This document shows positions 51,578-60,884 of a stretch of 64,000 nt of DNA, one piece after another (positions within the stretch are counted from its first letter, which is position 1; each line of letters begins with the position of its first letter). The stretch is from Porphyrobacter sp. HT-58-2 (GTDB lineage Bacteria; Pseudomonadota; Alphaproteobacteria; Sphingomonadales; Sphingomonadaceae): the NCBI RefSeq assembly GCF_002952215.1, contig NZ_CP022600.1, forward strand, positions 1,426,001 to 1,490,000. The letters are read 5' to 3'. The translations under genes were made by a program, and so were the position numbers. Under the pieces are notes generated by a model, which ran no database searches, had not been told where the DNA came from, and worked only from the letters and a program-made list of their open reading frames with translations.

Positions 51578-52195
51578 TCACAGTGCCGGATTGGCGTAGA
51601 AGTGCCAGGTGAAGATCGCCATCGCCCCGCGCTGCGGCGACCATGGTTCGGCAAGCTGGCGGGTCGCTTTCTCGGCGGGGCGTTCTTCCAGCCCCAGCAG
51701 CCGCTTCACCCCTTCCTGCACGGCGAGGTCGCCCGCCGGCCAGATGTCGGCGCGCCCTTCGGCGAACAGCAGATAAATTTCCGCAGACCAGCGGCCGATG
51801 CCCTTGATCCGGGTAAGCAGGGCAATCGCCTCCTCGTCGCTCGCCGGCAGGCTGTCGAAATCCACCTCGCCTGCCGCGACCAACTCGCACAGACTCCGGG
51901 CATAGCCCTGCTTCTGCCGGGAAAGCCCGCAGGCGCGCAAACTGTCGTAATCGCGCGTCAGCAGGCAGGCGGGGGTGAAATCCGGCCCCAGTTCCGCCTC
52001 CAGCTTACACCACATCGAAGCCGCCGCCGCGACCGAGACCTGCTGGCCGACGATGGTGCGCAGCATGGTCTTGTAGCCACGCTGCCGGATGCGCGGCTCG
52101 GGATAGCCGATGCGCGCCAGTTCCAGCGCCAGCCGCGGCTCGCGCGCCGCCAGCGAATCCAGATCACCGCGCAATTTTTCGGCTGAAAGCCCCAC
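51578..52195 (-). CDS. DNA-3-methyladenine glycosylase II (AlkA-like, HhH-GPD)
   Basis: A 205-residue HhH-GPD glycosylase that excises alkylated purines. The helix-hairpin-helix is [20 protein letters not shown], followed after a Gly/Pro-rich stretch by the catalytic Asp in [33 protein letters not shown] is the first conserved helix pair. It is shorter than E. coli AlkA and lacks the N-terminal domain, like the AlkA-type enzymes of many alphaproteobacteria. GTG 52195 has AAGGA eight bases upstream. It is divergent from the ferredoxin gene. Confidence 0.87.
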   Translation of the reverse strand: MGLSAEKLRGDLDSLAAREPRLALELARIGYPEPRIRQRGYKTMLRTIVGQQVSVAAAASMWCKLEAELGPDFTPACLLTRDYDSLRACGLSRQKQGYARSLCELVAAGEVDFDSLPASDEEAIALLTRIKGIGRWSAEIYLLFAEGRADIWPAGDLAVQEGVKRLLGLEERPAEKATRQLAEPWSPQRGAMAIFTWHFYANPAL

Positions 52196-52301
52196 TGCCA
52201 CTTTCCTTAACTTGCCTTGGCCCCAAGAGTGTCTTAGCAGCGCGGCTGCACTCTCCCAGCGCAGGGTCTTGCGCGCAATAGCCGAAAAGGAACTCCGATC
52301 C

Positions 52302-52619
52302 ATGCCCAGACTGGTCGTCACCAACCGCGAAGGCGAAACCAGCGAGATCAGCGTCGATGACGGCCTGACTGTGATGGAAGCGATCCGCGACAATGGCTTT
52401 GACGAGCTGCTGGCGCTGTGCGGCGGGTGCTGTTCCTGCGCGACGTGCCATATTCATGTGGACCCCGCCTTTGCCGACAAGCTGCCCAAGATGAGCGAGG
52501 ACGAGGACGATCTGCTCGAATCCTCCGATCACCGCGTGGCCACCAGCCGCCTGTCGTGCCAGATCCCGCTGACCGCCGAGCTTGATGGCCTGCACGTCAC
52601 GATTGCGCCGGAAGATTGA
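52302..52619 (+). CDS. 2Fe-2S ferredoxin (adrenodoxin type)
   Basis: A 105-residue ferredoxin. The cluster cysteines follow C-x5-C-x2-C in [15 protein letters not shown], and the fourth is in [10 protein letters not shown]. Two additional cysteines lie within the first loop, which usually reads CGGSCSC or CGGxxxC. The acidic helix [11 protein letters not shown] is the usual partner-docking surface. It likely serves a P450 or ring hydroxylase reductase or Fe–S assembly; no partner lies in the window. AAAAGGA precedes the ATG. Confidence 0.9.
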   Translation: MPRLVVTNREGETSEISVDDGLTVMEAIRDNGFDELLALCGGCCSCATCHIHVDPAFADKLPKMSEDEDDLLESSDHRVATSRLSCQIPLTAELDGLHVTIAPED

Positions 52620-52640
52620 GGCAACGGGGCGGGGCGCGCA

Positions 52641-53021
52641 ATGGACGCTGACCTCGCCCGGTTTCTGCGTGACGAGTTGGGCCATGCTCCCGAAGCCGGG
52701 GCAGGGCCTTGGCCAGAGAGCTGGAACGTGCGCGGCCCGGTGTGGCTGTGGCAAGGGAGCGATGGTGCTCCGACCAAGGGCGCGTGGTATTTCCTCACCA
52801 TCGACGGCGAAACGGCGCAGGCAATCCGTGCGGGCGCAGTGAACGCTGCGGCGTGGGGATCGGTCTATGTCGAGGCCACGGTTGGCGGCACGACATGGCG
52901 CACTTCGCTGTTTCCCTCAAAGGCGCACGGCGGCTGGCTGCTGCCGTTGAAGGCAGCGGTGCGGAAGGCGGAAAAGATCGTGGACGGCACTGAGGTCGAG
53001 GCTGTGCTGGTGCTTGCCTGA
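52641..53021 (+). CDS. DUF1905 family protein
   Basis: A 126-residue cytoplasmic protein. The block AWYFLTIDGETAQAIRAG, then SVYVEATVGGTTWRTSLFPS and WLLPLKAAVRKAEKIVDG, matches the DUF1905 domain. The first 40 residues (GPWPESWNVRGPVWLW) extend it. No biochemical role is established. It begins 21 bases after the ferredoxin stop and may be co-transcribed. Confidence 0.8.
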   Translation: MDADLARFLRDELGHAPEAGAGPWPESWNVRGPVWLWQGSDGAPTKGAWYFLTIDGETAQAIRAGAVNAAAWGSVYVEATVGGTTWRTSLFPSKAHGGWLLPLKAAVRKAEKIVDGTEVEAVLVLA

Positions 53022-53069
53022 CGGACTTCGTCGTTGCGGGTAGCATCCCAAGCGCCTAATTCACCCTGC

Positions 53070-54098
53070 ATGAACATCACCCGGCCCTTTGGCGATACGC
53101 TCGCCCTGATCGGCAATACCCCGCTGGTGCGGCTGGCTGGCCCCAGCGCAGCGGCAGGCTGCGACATTTACGGCAAGTGCGAATTCGCCAACCCCGGCTC
53201 CTCGGTGAAGGACCGCGCGGCGCTGTGGATCATCCGCGATGCCGAGGCGAGCGGCGCGCTCCAGCCGGGCGGAACGGTGGTCGAAGGCACGGCGGGCAAT
53301 ACCGGGATTGGTATCGCGCTGGTCGCCAATGCGCGCGGTTACAAGACCATCATCGTCATGCCCGACAATCAGTCGAAGGAGAAAATGGACACGCTCCGGG
53401 CGCTGGGCGCGGAGCTGGTGCTGGTGCCGCCGACCAAGTTTGCCGACGCGGGCCACTTCGTTCACACCTCGCGCCGCCTGGCTGAAGAAACGCCCGGTGC
53501 GGTGTGGGCCAACCAGTTCGACAACATCGCCAACCGCCGCGCCCATATCGAGGGCACCGCGCCCGAAATCTGGGAGCAGCTGGGCGGGCGCGTCGACGGC
53601 TTCACCTGCGCGGCAGGCACCGGGGGGACGATCGCGGGCGTGGGCCTTGGCCTCAAGGCCTTGGACGAGAACATCCGCATCGCGCTCACCGATCCGCACG
53701 GCGCGGCGCTTTACAATTACTACGCCCATGGCGAACTGCGGGCCGAGGGGTCGTCGGTCGCGGAAGGGATCGGGCAGGGGCGCATCACCGCCAATCTCGA
53801 TGGCGCGATGATCGACACCCAGTATCGCATCAGCGACGAGGAGGGCCTGCATTGGGTCGCGCGGTTGTTGCGGGACGAAGGCCTGTGCCTTGGCCTGTCA
53901 TCGGGCATCAATGTCGCGGGCGCGGTGGCGCTGGGCAAGGAACTGGTCGCGGAAGGCCACCCCAATCCGCAGGTGGTGACGATCCTGTGCGACACGGGCT
54001 TCCGCTATCTTTCGACGCTGTACAATGCCGAATGGCTGGCGGCCAAGGGCCTGCCGGTGTTCGAATGGCTCAAGCAGCCGGCAGGAGCCTCGGCGTGA
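53070..54098 (+). CDS. cysK: Cysteine synthase family PLP enzyme
   Basis: A 342-residue beta-family PLP enzyme making cysteine from O-acetylserine (or O-phosphoserine) and sulfide. The start DTLALIGNTPLVRL, the PLP Lys in NPGSSVKDRAA, the Asn loop EGTAGNTGIGIALVA, the phosphate loop AAGTGGTIAGVGLGL, and SSGINVAGAVALGKEL are all in place. The AGNTG loop (in place of SGNTG) and the length place it in a subgroup often labelled cysteine synthase A. ATG 53070 is the family start. It overlaps the next gene by four bases (GTGA). Confidence 0.9.
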   Translation: MNITRPFGDTLALIGNTPLVRLAGPSAAAGCDIYGKCEFANPGSSVKDRAALWIIRDAEASGALQPGGTVVEGTAGNTGIGIALVANARGYKTIIVMPDNQSKEKMDTLRALGAELVLVPPTKFADAGHFVHTSRRLAEETPGAVWANQFDNIANRRAHIEGTAPEIWEQLGGRVDGFTCAAGTGGTIAGVGLGLKALDENIRIALTDPHGAALYNYYAHGELRAEGSSVAEGIGQGRITANLDGAMIDTQYRISDEEGLHWVARLLRDEGLCLGLSSGINVAGAVALGKELVAEGHPNPQVVTILCDTGFRYLSTLYNAEWLAAKGLPVFEWLKQPAGASA

Positions 54099-54514
54099 AA
54101 GGCCTGCCGCTGATCGAGCGTTTGCGCCGGATGAACCAGCGCAGCCTGTTCGGTGAGGCCGCTACCTCTGCCCTGCCGGAAGGCGAGACGGAGGACGCGG
54201 GCGCGGCTGGTACCTTGCGGACCGAGTCATTGCAGCGCGTGCAGGTAGGGCTGTTCGGGATCGCGGCGATGGTGTTCCTGGTCGGGCTGGCGAGCGTGAT
54301 TGGCGGGCAGGCCGACCGCATCGAGGAACTCGCCGTGCCCGAAGCCGCCCCCACGACCGAGCCAAGCGTGGCACCCACGCAGGCCAACCCGCTTGCCGAT
54401 GCGGGCGTGGTGCCGGATATCGTTGCCGAACCAAGCCCGTCGCCTGCCTTGCCGCCGCTCGATCTGCCGCCGCCGCGTCCGGCGGGAACCGGCAATGCCT
54501 CGCCGCAGCCCTAG
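54095..54514 (+). CDS. Single-pass membrane protein of unknown function
   Basis: A 139-residue protein. Residues 1-52 are cytoplasmic, one helix spans ~53-72 (VGLFGIAAMVFLVGLASVI), and the rest is a Pro/Ala/Glu-rich, probably periplasmic tail. GTG 54095 overlaps the cysK stop (GTGA) with GGAG upstream, which decides the start. It is translationally coupled to cysK and overlaps the next gene by 20 bases. No homologous family recognised. Confidence 0.7.
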   Translation: MKGLPLIERLRRMNQRSLFGEAATSALPEGETEDAGAAGTLRTESLQRVQVGLFGIAAMVFLVGLASVIGGQADRIEELAVPEAAPTTEPSVAPTQANPLADAGVVPDIVAEPSPSPALPPLDLPPPRPAGTGNASPQP

Positions 54515-55292
54515 CATCGCCCGGACGGTGGTGCTTGCGGTCCTGCTTGCCGCAGCGATCGCTCCGGCGATGAGCGGGTGCAGCGCCGCGCCTGAACAGC
54601 CGTCCGGTGGTTCAGGGGAGCGCGAGCGGCTCGGGCTGATGACCAGTCTCCCGCTCTATTGGCCGCTTGATGCGGCGTTCGGCGATCTGGCGGTGGGTGA
54701 GGCCGATATGCCCTGGCAGCGTGCGGCGCTGGAAGGCGCCTATGTGCTTGAGCCGCTCGACACGCTCTCACCCATTCCCGCGCTGTCCCCCGATGCGCCC
54801 GACACCGATCCGCTGGCGGGCCTCGATCGGCTGGCGGTGATCCAGCCGCGCGGGCTTTCGCCTGCCGACAATGTCGCGCTGGATGGCTGGGTGCGGGCAG
54901 GGGGGCGATTGCTGCTGGCGCTCGATCCGGCGCTGACCGGGGAGTATGATTTGCCGCTGGGCGATCCGCGCCGCCCGGTCGATACTGCGCTGATCCCGCC
55001 GGTGGTGGCCCGCTGGGGCCTTGCGGTGCGCTTTGACGAGGCGCAGGAACTTGCCGTGGTCCGGCAGGCGTTGGCTGAGGCTGCGCTCCCGCTGGCGCTG
55101 GCGGGCGAGATAGCCATCCTCGATCCGTCGGCGGCTGACTGCACGGTGCTGGCAGGCGGCGCGGCGGCGCGCTGTGCGGTAGGCCGGGGGCAAGTCACCC
55201 TGATCGCCGATGCCGCGATTTTCGAGCATCCCGAACTCGCCGGAGAGAGCGCCGCAGACTTGCGCGCCGTGGTTGCGGAGGCCTTGCGCTGA
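54495..55292 (+). CDS. Predicted lipoprotein with a GldG/DUF4350-like fold
   Basis: A 265-residue protein with a signal ending in a lipobox-like MSGC (Cys about residue 29). The central block LDRLAVIQPRGLSPADNVAL, then WVRAGGRLLLALDPALTGEY, looks like the glutamine-amidotransferase-like fold of ABC-auxiliary proteins of the GldG/DUF4350 type. A later CTVLAGGAAARCAVGRG has two Cys that may pair. It overlaps the preceding gene by 20 bases in another frame. Together the two could be part of an unrecognised membrane unit; no ATPase or permease is adjacent. Confidence 0.7.
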   Translation: MPRRSPSIARTVVLAVLLAAAIAPAMSGCSAAPEQPSGGSGERERLGLMTSLPLYWPLDAAFGDLAVGEADMPWQRAALEGAYVLEPLDTLSPIPALSPDAPDTDPLAGLDRLAVIQPRGLSPADNVALDGWVRAGGRLLLALDPALTGEYDLPLGDPRRPVDTALIPPVVARWGLAVRFDEAQELAVVRQALAEAALPLALAGEIAILDPSAADCTVLAGGAAARCAVGRGQVTLIADAAIFEHPELAGESAADLRAVVAEALR

Positions 55293-55690
55293 GCGCCGCG
55301 GGAAAATGCGGGAAAGGCAGGACTCGGAGTCGCGCCGATCCGGGGAAACTACGGGATTGCACCGATATGGTGGCAGTTTTTCAGCGATTTATTGACCCTT
55401 TGGGTGAGCTTGGTGAACAGACGTCAATCCAAAAATATACGTAAAATCAAATTTATACCAAGTTTTCCCGCAAAATCCCCGAAAAATCCCTTTTCTCCCG
55501 GGGTCTTCGACTATAAGACCGGAGTCCATCAGACATGCCTGTATGTCTCGCGCCGTGCCTGTGGGGGTCGGCGCACCGTGCCGCACGCGTGCGGCCGGGA
55601 CGGGGAGGGCGTGTCCGGGGGAATTGAGTGCGGCATGTCGCGGAACGCCAGGAGGGCGCGCCGCGAGGGGATAGAGGGGACCGCAGGCAC
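55293..55690. promoter_or_regulatory. mraZ upstream region with GGGA boxes (398 bases without a gene)
   Basis: This gap should hold the promoter of the dcw cluster. Two groups of GGGA-type boxes are seen. On the plus strand GGGAA starts at 55300 and 55310, with a partial box at 55320, then GGGAA at 55343 and GGGA at 55353. On the minus strand GGGA (TCCC on plus) lies at 55466, 55476, 55487 and 55496. Spacings are 9-11 bases. MraZ of other bacteria binds TGGG(A/T)-type repeats at 10-base period upstream of mraZ. TATAAG at 55512-55517 is a possible -10; the rest (55525-55680) is GC-rich with no clear motif. Confidence 0.55.
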
Positions 55691-56188
55691 GTGTCTGCTT
55701 TTGGAGGATATAACGGCCAAGCTTACTCGCCTGCGGGCGAGAAGGGTCGCTTTGTCCTTCCGCCCGAGTTCCGCAAGGCGGTCAAGGAAAGCTCCGGCGG
55801 CAACCGCACCTTGTGCCTTGCATCGCATGGCAAGTTTGATTGCCTGATCGGTTTCGGCCTGTCGCGCCGGGAACAGCTCAACGCGCAGCTCGATCGCGAG
55901 GAGGAGCGGGCGATCCGCCTGGGTGATGCGAACTTCGACCGTGATGTGCGCGCTGGCCAGCTGTTCGGCTTTTCGCAACTGCCCTTCGATGACAGCGGCC
56001 GCTTTGTCATGCCCGAGCATCTGCGCGGTCTGGGGAAGGTGGGCGAGGGGCTGTACTTCCACGCGGCGGGCGATTTCTTCTTCGTCTGGGCGCCGGAAGA
56101 ACTGCTGCGCATGGGGCCTGAATGGAAAAGCGCGCAGGCCGCCTGCCAGACGCTGATGGCCGCTGCCCGGAAAGGGGGGGCAGCATGA
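55691..56188 (+). CDS. mraZ: Division/cell-wall regulator MraZ
   Basis: A 165-residue protein with two MraZ/SpoVT-AbrB-like halves: residues ~15-75 ([16 protein letters not shown]) and residues ~90-135 ([23 protein letters not shown]). It forms a ring-shaped DNA-binding oligomer that represses its own cluster in studied species. GTG 55691 is chosen because AGAGGGG lies before it and the fold begins soon after; upstream in-frame codons are basic and non-homologous. The stop overlaps rsmH (ATGA). First gene of the dcw cluster. Confidence 0.88.
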   Translation: MSAFGGYNGQAYSPAGEKGRFVLPPEFRKAVKESSGGNRTLCLASHGKFDCLIGFGLSRREQLNAQLDREEERAIRLGDANFDRDVRAGQLFGFSQLPFDDSGRFVMPEHLRGLGKVGEGLYFHAAGDFFFVWAPEELLRMGPEWKSAQAACQTLMAAARKGGAA

Positions 56189-57126
56189 CCGATGCGCCCC
56201 ACATTCCGGTGCTGCTTGACGAAGTGATCGCCGCGATTGCCCCGCGCCCCGGCATGACCATCGTCGATGCCACCTTCGGTGCGGGCGGCTATACCACCGC
56301 GCTGCTGGAGGCAGGCGCGCGCGTTCACGCCTTCGACCGCGATCCCGATGCGATCACCGCAGGGCAGGCGTTGGTGGCGCGTTTCGACGGGCGGCTGGTG
56401 CTGCACCCGGCGCGCTTTTCGGCGATGCGCGCGCAGCTTGCTGCGATCGGCGTCGAGAGCGTCGATGCGGTGGTGATGGATATTGGCGTCTCCTCGATGC
56501 AGCTCGATCAAGGCGAGCGGGGCTTTGCCTTCATGCATGACGGCCCGCTCGACATGCGCATGAGCATGGCTGGCGAAAGTGCGGCGGATTTCCTCAACAC
56601 CGCTGATGAAGGCGCCATTGCCGATGTGCTCTACAATTACGGCGAGGAACGCCAGTCGCGCCGGGTGGCCCGCGCGATCGTTGCTGCGCGCCCGCTGGCA
56701 ACCACCGGCGATCTTGCCCGCGTGGTGCGCCGGGCTCTGGGTCACAAGCCCCATGACAAGAAAGACCCCGCGACCCGCACCTTTCAGGCGGTGCGCATCC
56801 ATGTAAATGACGAGCTGGGCGAGCTGGAAGCCGGGCTGGCTGCTGCCGAGGCGTTGCTGACAACAGGCGGCGTGCTGGCTGTTGTCAGCTTTCACAGTCT
56901 TGAAGACCGGATCGTGAAGCAGTTTCTCAAGTCAGCCAGCGGGGCAGGCCGCGCAGTCTCGCGCCACCTGCCCGGTGAAATTCCCGGCCCTGCACCGACT
57001 TTTGCGCAGGTCTCCAAGGCGATCCGCCCGACCGAAGCCGAAATCCTGCGCAATCCCCGCGCCCGTTCGTCCACCTTGCGCCATGCGATCCGCACCGGTG
57101 CGCCGCCAAGGAGCCTCGCTGCATGA
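56185..57126 (+). CDS. rsmH: 16S rRNA m4C1402 methyltransferase
   Basis: A 313-residue SAM methyltransferase (MraW). Motifs are [10 protein letters not shown], the SAM loop [52 protein letters not shown], and [14 protein letters not shown]. It methylates N4 of C1402 in the decoding centre. It overlaps mraZ and ftsL by four bases each. Confidence 0.95.
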   Translation: MTDAPHIPVLLDEVIAAIAPRPGMTIVDATFGAGGYTTALLEAGARVHAFDRDPDAITAGQALVARFDGRLVLHPARFSAMRAQLAAIGVESVDAVVMDIGVSSMQLDQGERGFAFMHDGPLDMRMSMAGESAADFLNTADEGAIADVLYNYGEERQSRRVARAIVAARPLATTGDLARVVRRALGHKPHDKKDPATRTFQAVRIHVNDELGELEAGLAAAEALLTTGGVLAVVSFHSLEDRIVKQFLKSASGAGRAVSRHLPGEIPGPAPTFAQVSKAIRPTEAEILRNPRARSSTLRHAIRTGAPPRSLAA

Positions 57127-57599
57127 TGAACCCCTCAAAGGCCCGTTCGCTCGGCTGGGTTGCCGTGCTGGCGATCTGTTTTGCGCTGGTGATGGCGCTG
57201 AGCTTCAAGGTTCACGCGGTCAAGAGCGAGGTGTTGCTGGCCGAACGTCAGCTGATTTCGCTCAAGCGCGAGACGATGCTGCTGGAGACCGAATTCCAGA
57301 CCCGCGCCAGCCAGCGGCAACTGGCGGCCTGGAACTCGGTCGAATTCGGCTATTCCGCTCCGCGCGCTGGCCAGTTTCTTGATGGCGAACGTCAGCTTGC
57401 CAGCCTTGGCCAGCAGCGTGATCCCAATGCGCCTGCGCCGATCCGCCTAGCGCGGGCCGACAGTGCCGATCCTGCCGCTGTCGCCAAGGAGGCGCCGCCG
57501 ATGCGCTCGCCGATATCGGGGCTACCGTCACGCTCGCGTCTGCGGATAGCGAAAAGGATGCCGGTGCGGTGTTCGCGCAGGCCTTCGGCGATTTCCTGA
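57123..57599 (+). CDS. ftsL: FtsL-like division protein, C-terminus frameshifted
   Basis: A bitopic protein in the ftsL position: a short cytoplasmic start, one membrane helix (residues ~11-30, [17 protein letters not shown]), then a periplasmic coiled coil ([21 protein letters not shown]) and Gln/Arg-rich repeats. It bridges FtsB and FtsI at the septum in other species. As read it ends at 57599 with a basic, non-homologous tail. The +1-shifted frame from about 57498 reads [19 protein letters not shown] and continues to a TGA at 57683-57685, overlapping the ftsI ATG in the ATGA fashion used throughout this cluster. One base appears missing at about 57490-57498. Confidence 0.8.
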   Translation: MMNPSKARSLGWVAVLAICFALVMALSFKVHAVKSEVLLAERQLISLKRETMLLETEFQTRASQRQLAAWNSVEFGYSAPRAGQFLDGERQLASLGQQRDPNAPAPIRLARADSADPAAVAKEAPPMRSPISGLPSRSRLRIAKRMPVRCSRRPSAIS

Positions 57600-57681
57600 T
57601 CGAGGCCTCGCCCATCCGTCCGGCGCGGGCCGAGACGCCATCTGCGCCGGGCAAGATCGCTGCGGCCCAGGGGCTCGGCGA

Positions 57682-59409
57682 ATGAATACTCTGGCTGCCC
57701 GCGCAGCCGCCATCCCCTCGATCCCCGCCGGCCGCGTGCGCAGCGTAAACCTGCGGGCGCAATGGCTGCTGACCGCGCGCCTCAGAGTGCTGTGGCTGCT
57801 GGGCGGATTTGTCGCAGTGGCGCTGGTGGCGCTGCTGCGGATCACTTCGCTCGGGCTTGCGGGACAGGCGCTGGAACGCACCAGTCTTGAAGAGGCCCTG
57901 CTGCCCCCGCGCGGCGAGATCACCGACCGTAATGGTGCAGCGTTGGCGCGGGCCTTCCCGGCCTATGCCCTGTGGTTCGACCCCAAGGCGATGGGCGATG
58001 ACGGCGCGCCGCTGGTCCACGGCCCCGAACAGGTCGCGCGCGAACTGAAGGCGATCTTCCCCGATATTGATGAGGCGCGCATGGCGCGTCGCCTTGCCTC
58101 GGGAAAGCCGGGCTACCTGCGCCGCCGGATTCTGCCGGAAGAAGCCAACAAGGTTTTCGCGCTGGGCGAAATTGCGCTGGAGATCCCGCGTGAGACTGAT
58201 CGCTATTATCCGCAAGGCACGCTGGCTGCGCACGTGCTGGGCTATGTCGCCGAAGGGCAGGGCGGGCAGCTGGGCATGGAGCAGGTGCTTGACGAAAGGC
58301 TGAGCCACCCCACCAAGCGGGTCGAGCCGGTGGCGCTCTCGCTTGATCTGAGGGTTCAGGGCGCGCTTGAGGATGAACTGCGCAAGGGGATGCTGGCGAC
58401 CAACGCGATCGGCGCGGCGGGTATCGTGCTTGATGTCGATACGGGCGAGGTGATGGCGCTGGCGAGCCTGCCCGAATTCGATCCCAACACCGCCGGCGCG
58501 AGCGGCGCGACCAATGTGTTCAACCGCGTTACCAACGGGGTTTACGAACTTGGTTCCACCTTCAAGCCGCTGAGCGTTGCGGCTGCAATCGATGCTGGTG
58601 TGGTGCGCGATCTGGGCAAGGCCTGGGATGCCAGCCCGGTGCAGGTCGGACGGCGCACGATCAAGGACATGAAGCCCAAGGGCGCGACCCTGAATGTGCC
58701 GCAGGCGCTGGTCTATTCCTCCAACACCGTCACCGCGCGGGTCGCCGATGCACTGGGGCCGGAACGTCTGCGCCGCACCATGATTGATCTGGGGATGGAC
58801 AGCCGCCCCTACATCGAACTGCCCGCACGCGGCTATCCGATCTGGCCCAAGGGACAATGGAGCCGCGTCACCAACATGACCGTCAGCTATGGCCACGGGC
58901 TCGCCGTCACCCCGCTGCATCTGGCAAGCGGCTATGCAGCGATGGTCAATGGCGGGATCTGGCGTCCGGCGACGCTGATGAAACTTGATCCCAAGGATGC
59001 GCCGCGCGGACGGCGGGTGTTCAAGGAATCGACCTCGCACCGGATGCGCCAGATGCTGCGCATGATCTCGCTTTATGGCACTGGCAAGCTGGCCGATGCG
59101 CCCGGTTACCGTGTGGGCGGCAAGACCGGATCGGCCGAGAAGGCCAACCGCGGGGGCTATGCCAAGACCTCGCTGGTATCGTCCTTCGCGGCGGCCTTCC
59201 CGCTCGATGCGCCGCGCTATGTCGTGGTGATCGTGCTGGACGAACCCAAAGGCACGGCAGCATCGAGCTTCCAGCGCACGGCGGGTTATACGGCTGCGCC
59301 AGTGGTCGGCAAGCTGGTGCCGCGTATCGGTCCGATGCTGGGCGTGCAGCCCGACGAAAGCCGCGATGTCGACATTTCCGACCTGCGCTATCTGGTGGAC
59401 AAGCACTGA
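57682..59409 (+). CDS. ftsI: Septal peptidoglycan transpeptidase FtsI (PBP3)
   Basis: A 575-residue class B penicillin-binding protein. It has a cytoplasmic N-terminus, a membrane helix at residues ~35-58, the pedestal domain (PPRGEITDRNGAALA) and the transpeptidase. The active-site motifs are SxxK in ELGSTFKPL, SxN in YSSNTV, and KTG in GGKTGSAEK. It crosslinks septal peptidoglycan with FtsW. Its ATG overlaps the corrected end of ftsL, and its stop overlaps the murE ATG (TGATG). Confidence 0.95.
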   Translation: MNTLAARAAAIPSIPAGRVRSVNLRAQWLLTARLRVLWLLGGFVAVALVALLRITSLGLAGQALERTSLEEALLPPRGEITDRNGAALARAFPAYALWFDPKAMGDDGAPLVHGPEQVARELKAIFPDIDEARMARRLASGKPGYLRRRILPEEANKVFALGEIALEIPRETDRYYPQGTLAAHVLGYVAEGQGGQLGMEQVLDERLSHPTKRVEPVALSLDLRVQGALEDELRKGMLATNAIGAAGIVLDVDTGEVMALASLPEFDPNTAGASGATNVFNRVTNGVYELGSTFKPLSVAAAIDAGVVRDLGKAWDASPVQVGRRTIKDMKPKGATLNVPQALVYSSNTVTARVADALGPERLRRTMIDLGMDSRPYIELPARGYPIWPKGQWSRVTNMTVSYGHGLAVTPLHLASGYAAMVNGGIWRPATLMKLDPKDAPRGRRVFKESTSHRMRQMLRMISLYGTGKLADAPGYRVGGKTGSAEKANRGGYAKTSLVSSFAAAFPLDAPRYVVVIVLDEPKGTAASSFQRTAGYTAAPVVGKLVPRIGPMLGVQPDESRDVDISDLRYLVDKH

Positions 59410-60884
59410 TGCGGCTGGCGCACCTTCTGGAGCAGGCCGGGATCGCGGCGGCAGGGGCGGGCGATCAGACCGTCACCGGCTTTGCCATCGATCACCGCAA
59501 GGTCGCCCCCGGAACCATCTTCGGCGCCTTTCAAGGTGTCAGTTTCAATGGCGAGGACTACATCCGCCCCGCCATTGCCGCGGGCGCGGTTGCCGTCGTC
59601 GCCCGCCCTGAAGCCCGCGTCGACGGCGTGCCCCACATTGCCGACGTCACCCCTCGACGCGCCTTTGCACGCCTCGCCGCGGGCTTCTTTTCTCCCTATC
59701 CGGCCACCATCGTTGCGGTGACCGGGACCAACGGCAAGACTTCTACCGTCGAGATGACCCGCCAGATCTGGCGCATGGCGGGCGAGCGCGCGGCAAGCAT
59801 CGGGACGCTGGGCGTGACGACGCCGGACGGCAGCGTATCGACCGGGCTGACCACGCCCGACATCGTCACCTTCCTTGGCAACATGGCGGGCCTCGCGCGC
59901 GAAGGCGTGACCCATGTGGCCTATGAGGCATCGAGCCATGGTCTCGATCAGTATCGCAATGAAGGCCTGACGGTTGCGGCGAGCGCCTTCACCAATTTCA
60001 GCCGCGATCACCTCGACTATCACGGCACGATGGAGGCCTATTTCGCGGCCAAGATGCGGCTGTTCACCGAAGTGGTCGCGCCCGGCAGTCCGGCGATCAT
60101 CCATGACGCGGGCGATGGTTCGGAATGGACGGCCAAAGCGATTGCACAGGCAAAGTCGCGCGGGCTTGATGTGCGCACGGTGGGCGAGGGCGGGAGTTTC
60201 CTCAAGCTGATTGCACGCGAACCCGGCCAGTTGGGACAGGTTCTTCAGATCGAATATCAAGACGAGATGCGGAAGGTAGGCCTGCCGCTGATCGGGGCCT
60301 ATCAGGCGGCCAATGCGCTGGTCGCGGCAGGGCTGGCGATGGCAACCGGTGTTCCGGCCTCTGCCACCTTCGACGCCCTGACGCGCCTGCAACCCGTGCG
60401 CGGACGGCTGGAGCGCGCCGCGCTCAATCAGGCCGGCGCGCCTGCCTATGTTGATTACGCCCACACGCCCGACGCGCTGGAAGCCGCTATCGCCGCGCTG
60501 CGCCCGCACGTCGCCTCTGGCGGTCGTCTGATCGTGGTGTTCGGCGCGGGCGGAGACCGGGACGCGGGCAAGCGTCCGCAGATGGGCGCAGTCGCCGCGC
60601 GTGCGGCCGATATCGCCATAGTCACCGATGACAATCCGCGCAGCGAAGACCCCGCCGCCATCCGCGCCGCGATCATGGCGGGCGCAGGCGCGAATACCCG
60701 CGAAATCGGGGATCGCCGCAAGGCCATTGCCGCCGCAATTGGGGAAGCAGGGGCAAGCGACATTGTGCTCATCGCCGGGAAAGGCCACGAGCAAGGGCAA
60801 ATCTTCGGGTCAGGAGACACCATGCGGATCGAAGCTTTCGACGATGTCGAAGTGGCGCGCGAATGCGCCGGAGGGGCTTGCTGA
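59409..60884 (+). CDS. murE: UDP-MurNAc-L-Ala-D-Glu:meso-diaminopimelate ligase
   Basis: A 491-residue Mur ligase. The N-terminal UDP-binding domain (SRxVxPG-type DHRKVAPGTIFGAF) is followed by the ATP loop VTGTNGKTSTVEM, a carbamylated-Lys region, and the DAP-specific DDNPRSEDP. The C-terminal domain has AGKGHEQGQ. DDNPR indicates meso-DAP rather than Lys as substrate, as expected for a Gram-negative cell. Adjacent to ftsI and murF with overlapping start and stop. Confidence 0.96.
   Translation: MRLAHLLEQAGIAAAGAGDQTVTGFAIDHRKVAPGTIFGAFQGVSFNGEDYIRPAIAAGAVAVVARPEARVDGVPHIADVTPRRAFARLAAGFFSPYPATIVAVTGTNGKTSTVEMTRQIWRMAGERAASIGTLGVTTPDGSVSTGLTTPDIVTFLGNMAGLAREGVTHVAYEASSHGLDQYRNEGLTVAASAFTNFSRDHLDYHGTMEAYFAAKMRLFTEVVAPGSPAIIHDAGDGSEWTAKAIAQAKSRGLDVRTVGEGGSFLKLIAREPGQLGQVLQIEYQDEMRKVGLPLIGAYQAANALVAAGLAMATGVPASATFDALTRLQPVRGRLERAALNQAGAPAYVDYAHTPDALEAAIAALRPHVASGGRLIVVFGAGGDRDAGKRPQMGAVAARAADIAIVTDDNPRSEDPAAIRAAIMAGAGANTREIGDRRKAIAAAIGEAGASDIVLIAGKGHEQGQIFGSGDTMRIEAFDDVEVARECAGGAC

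Noticed and set aside
57262..59406. A 714-codon open frame antisense to ftsI
   Set aside because: Same reason; ftsI carries all its active-site motifs.
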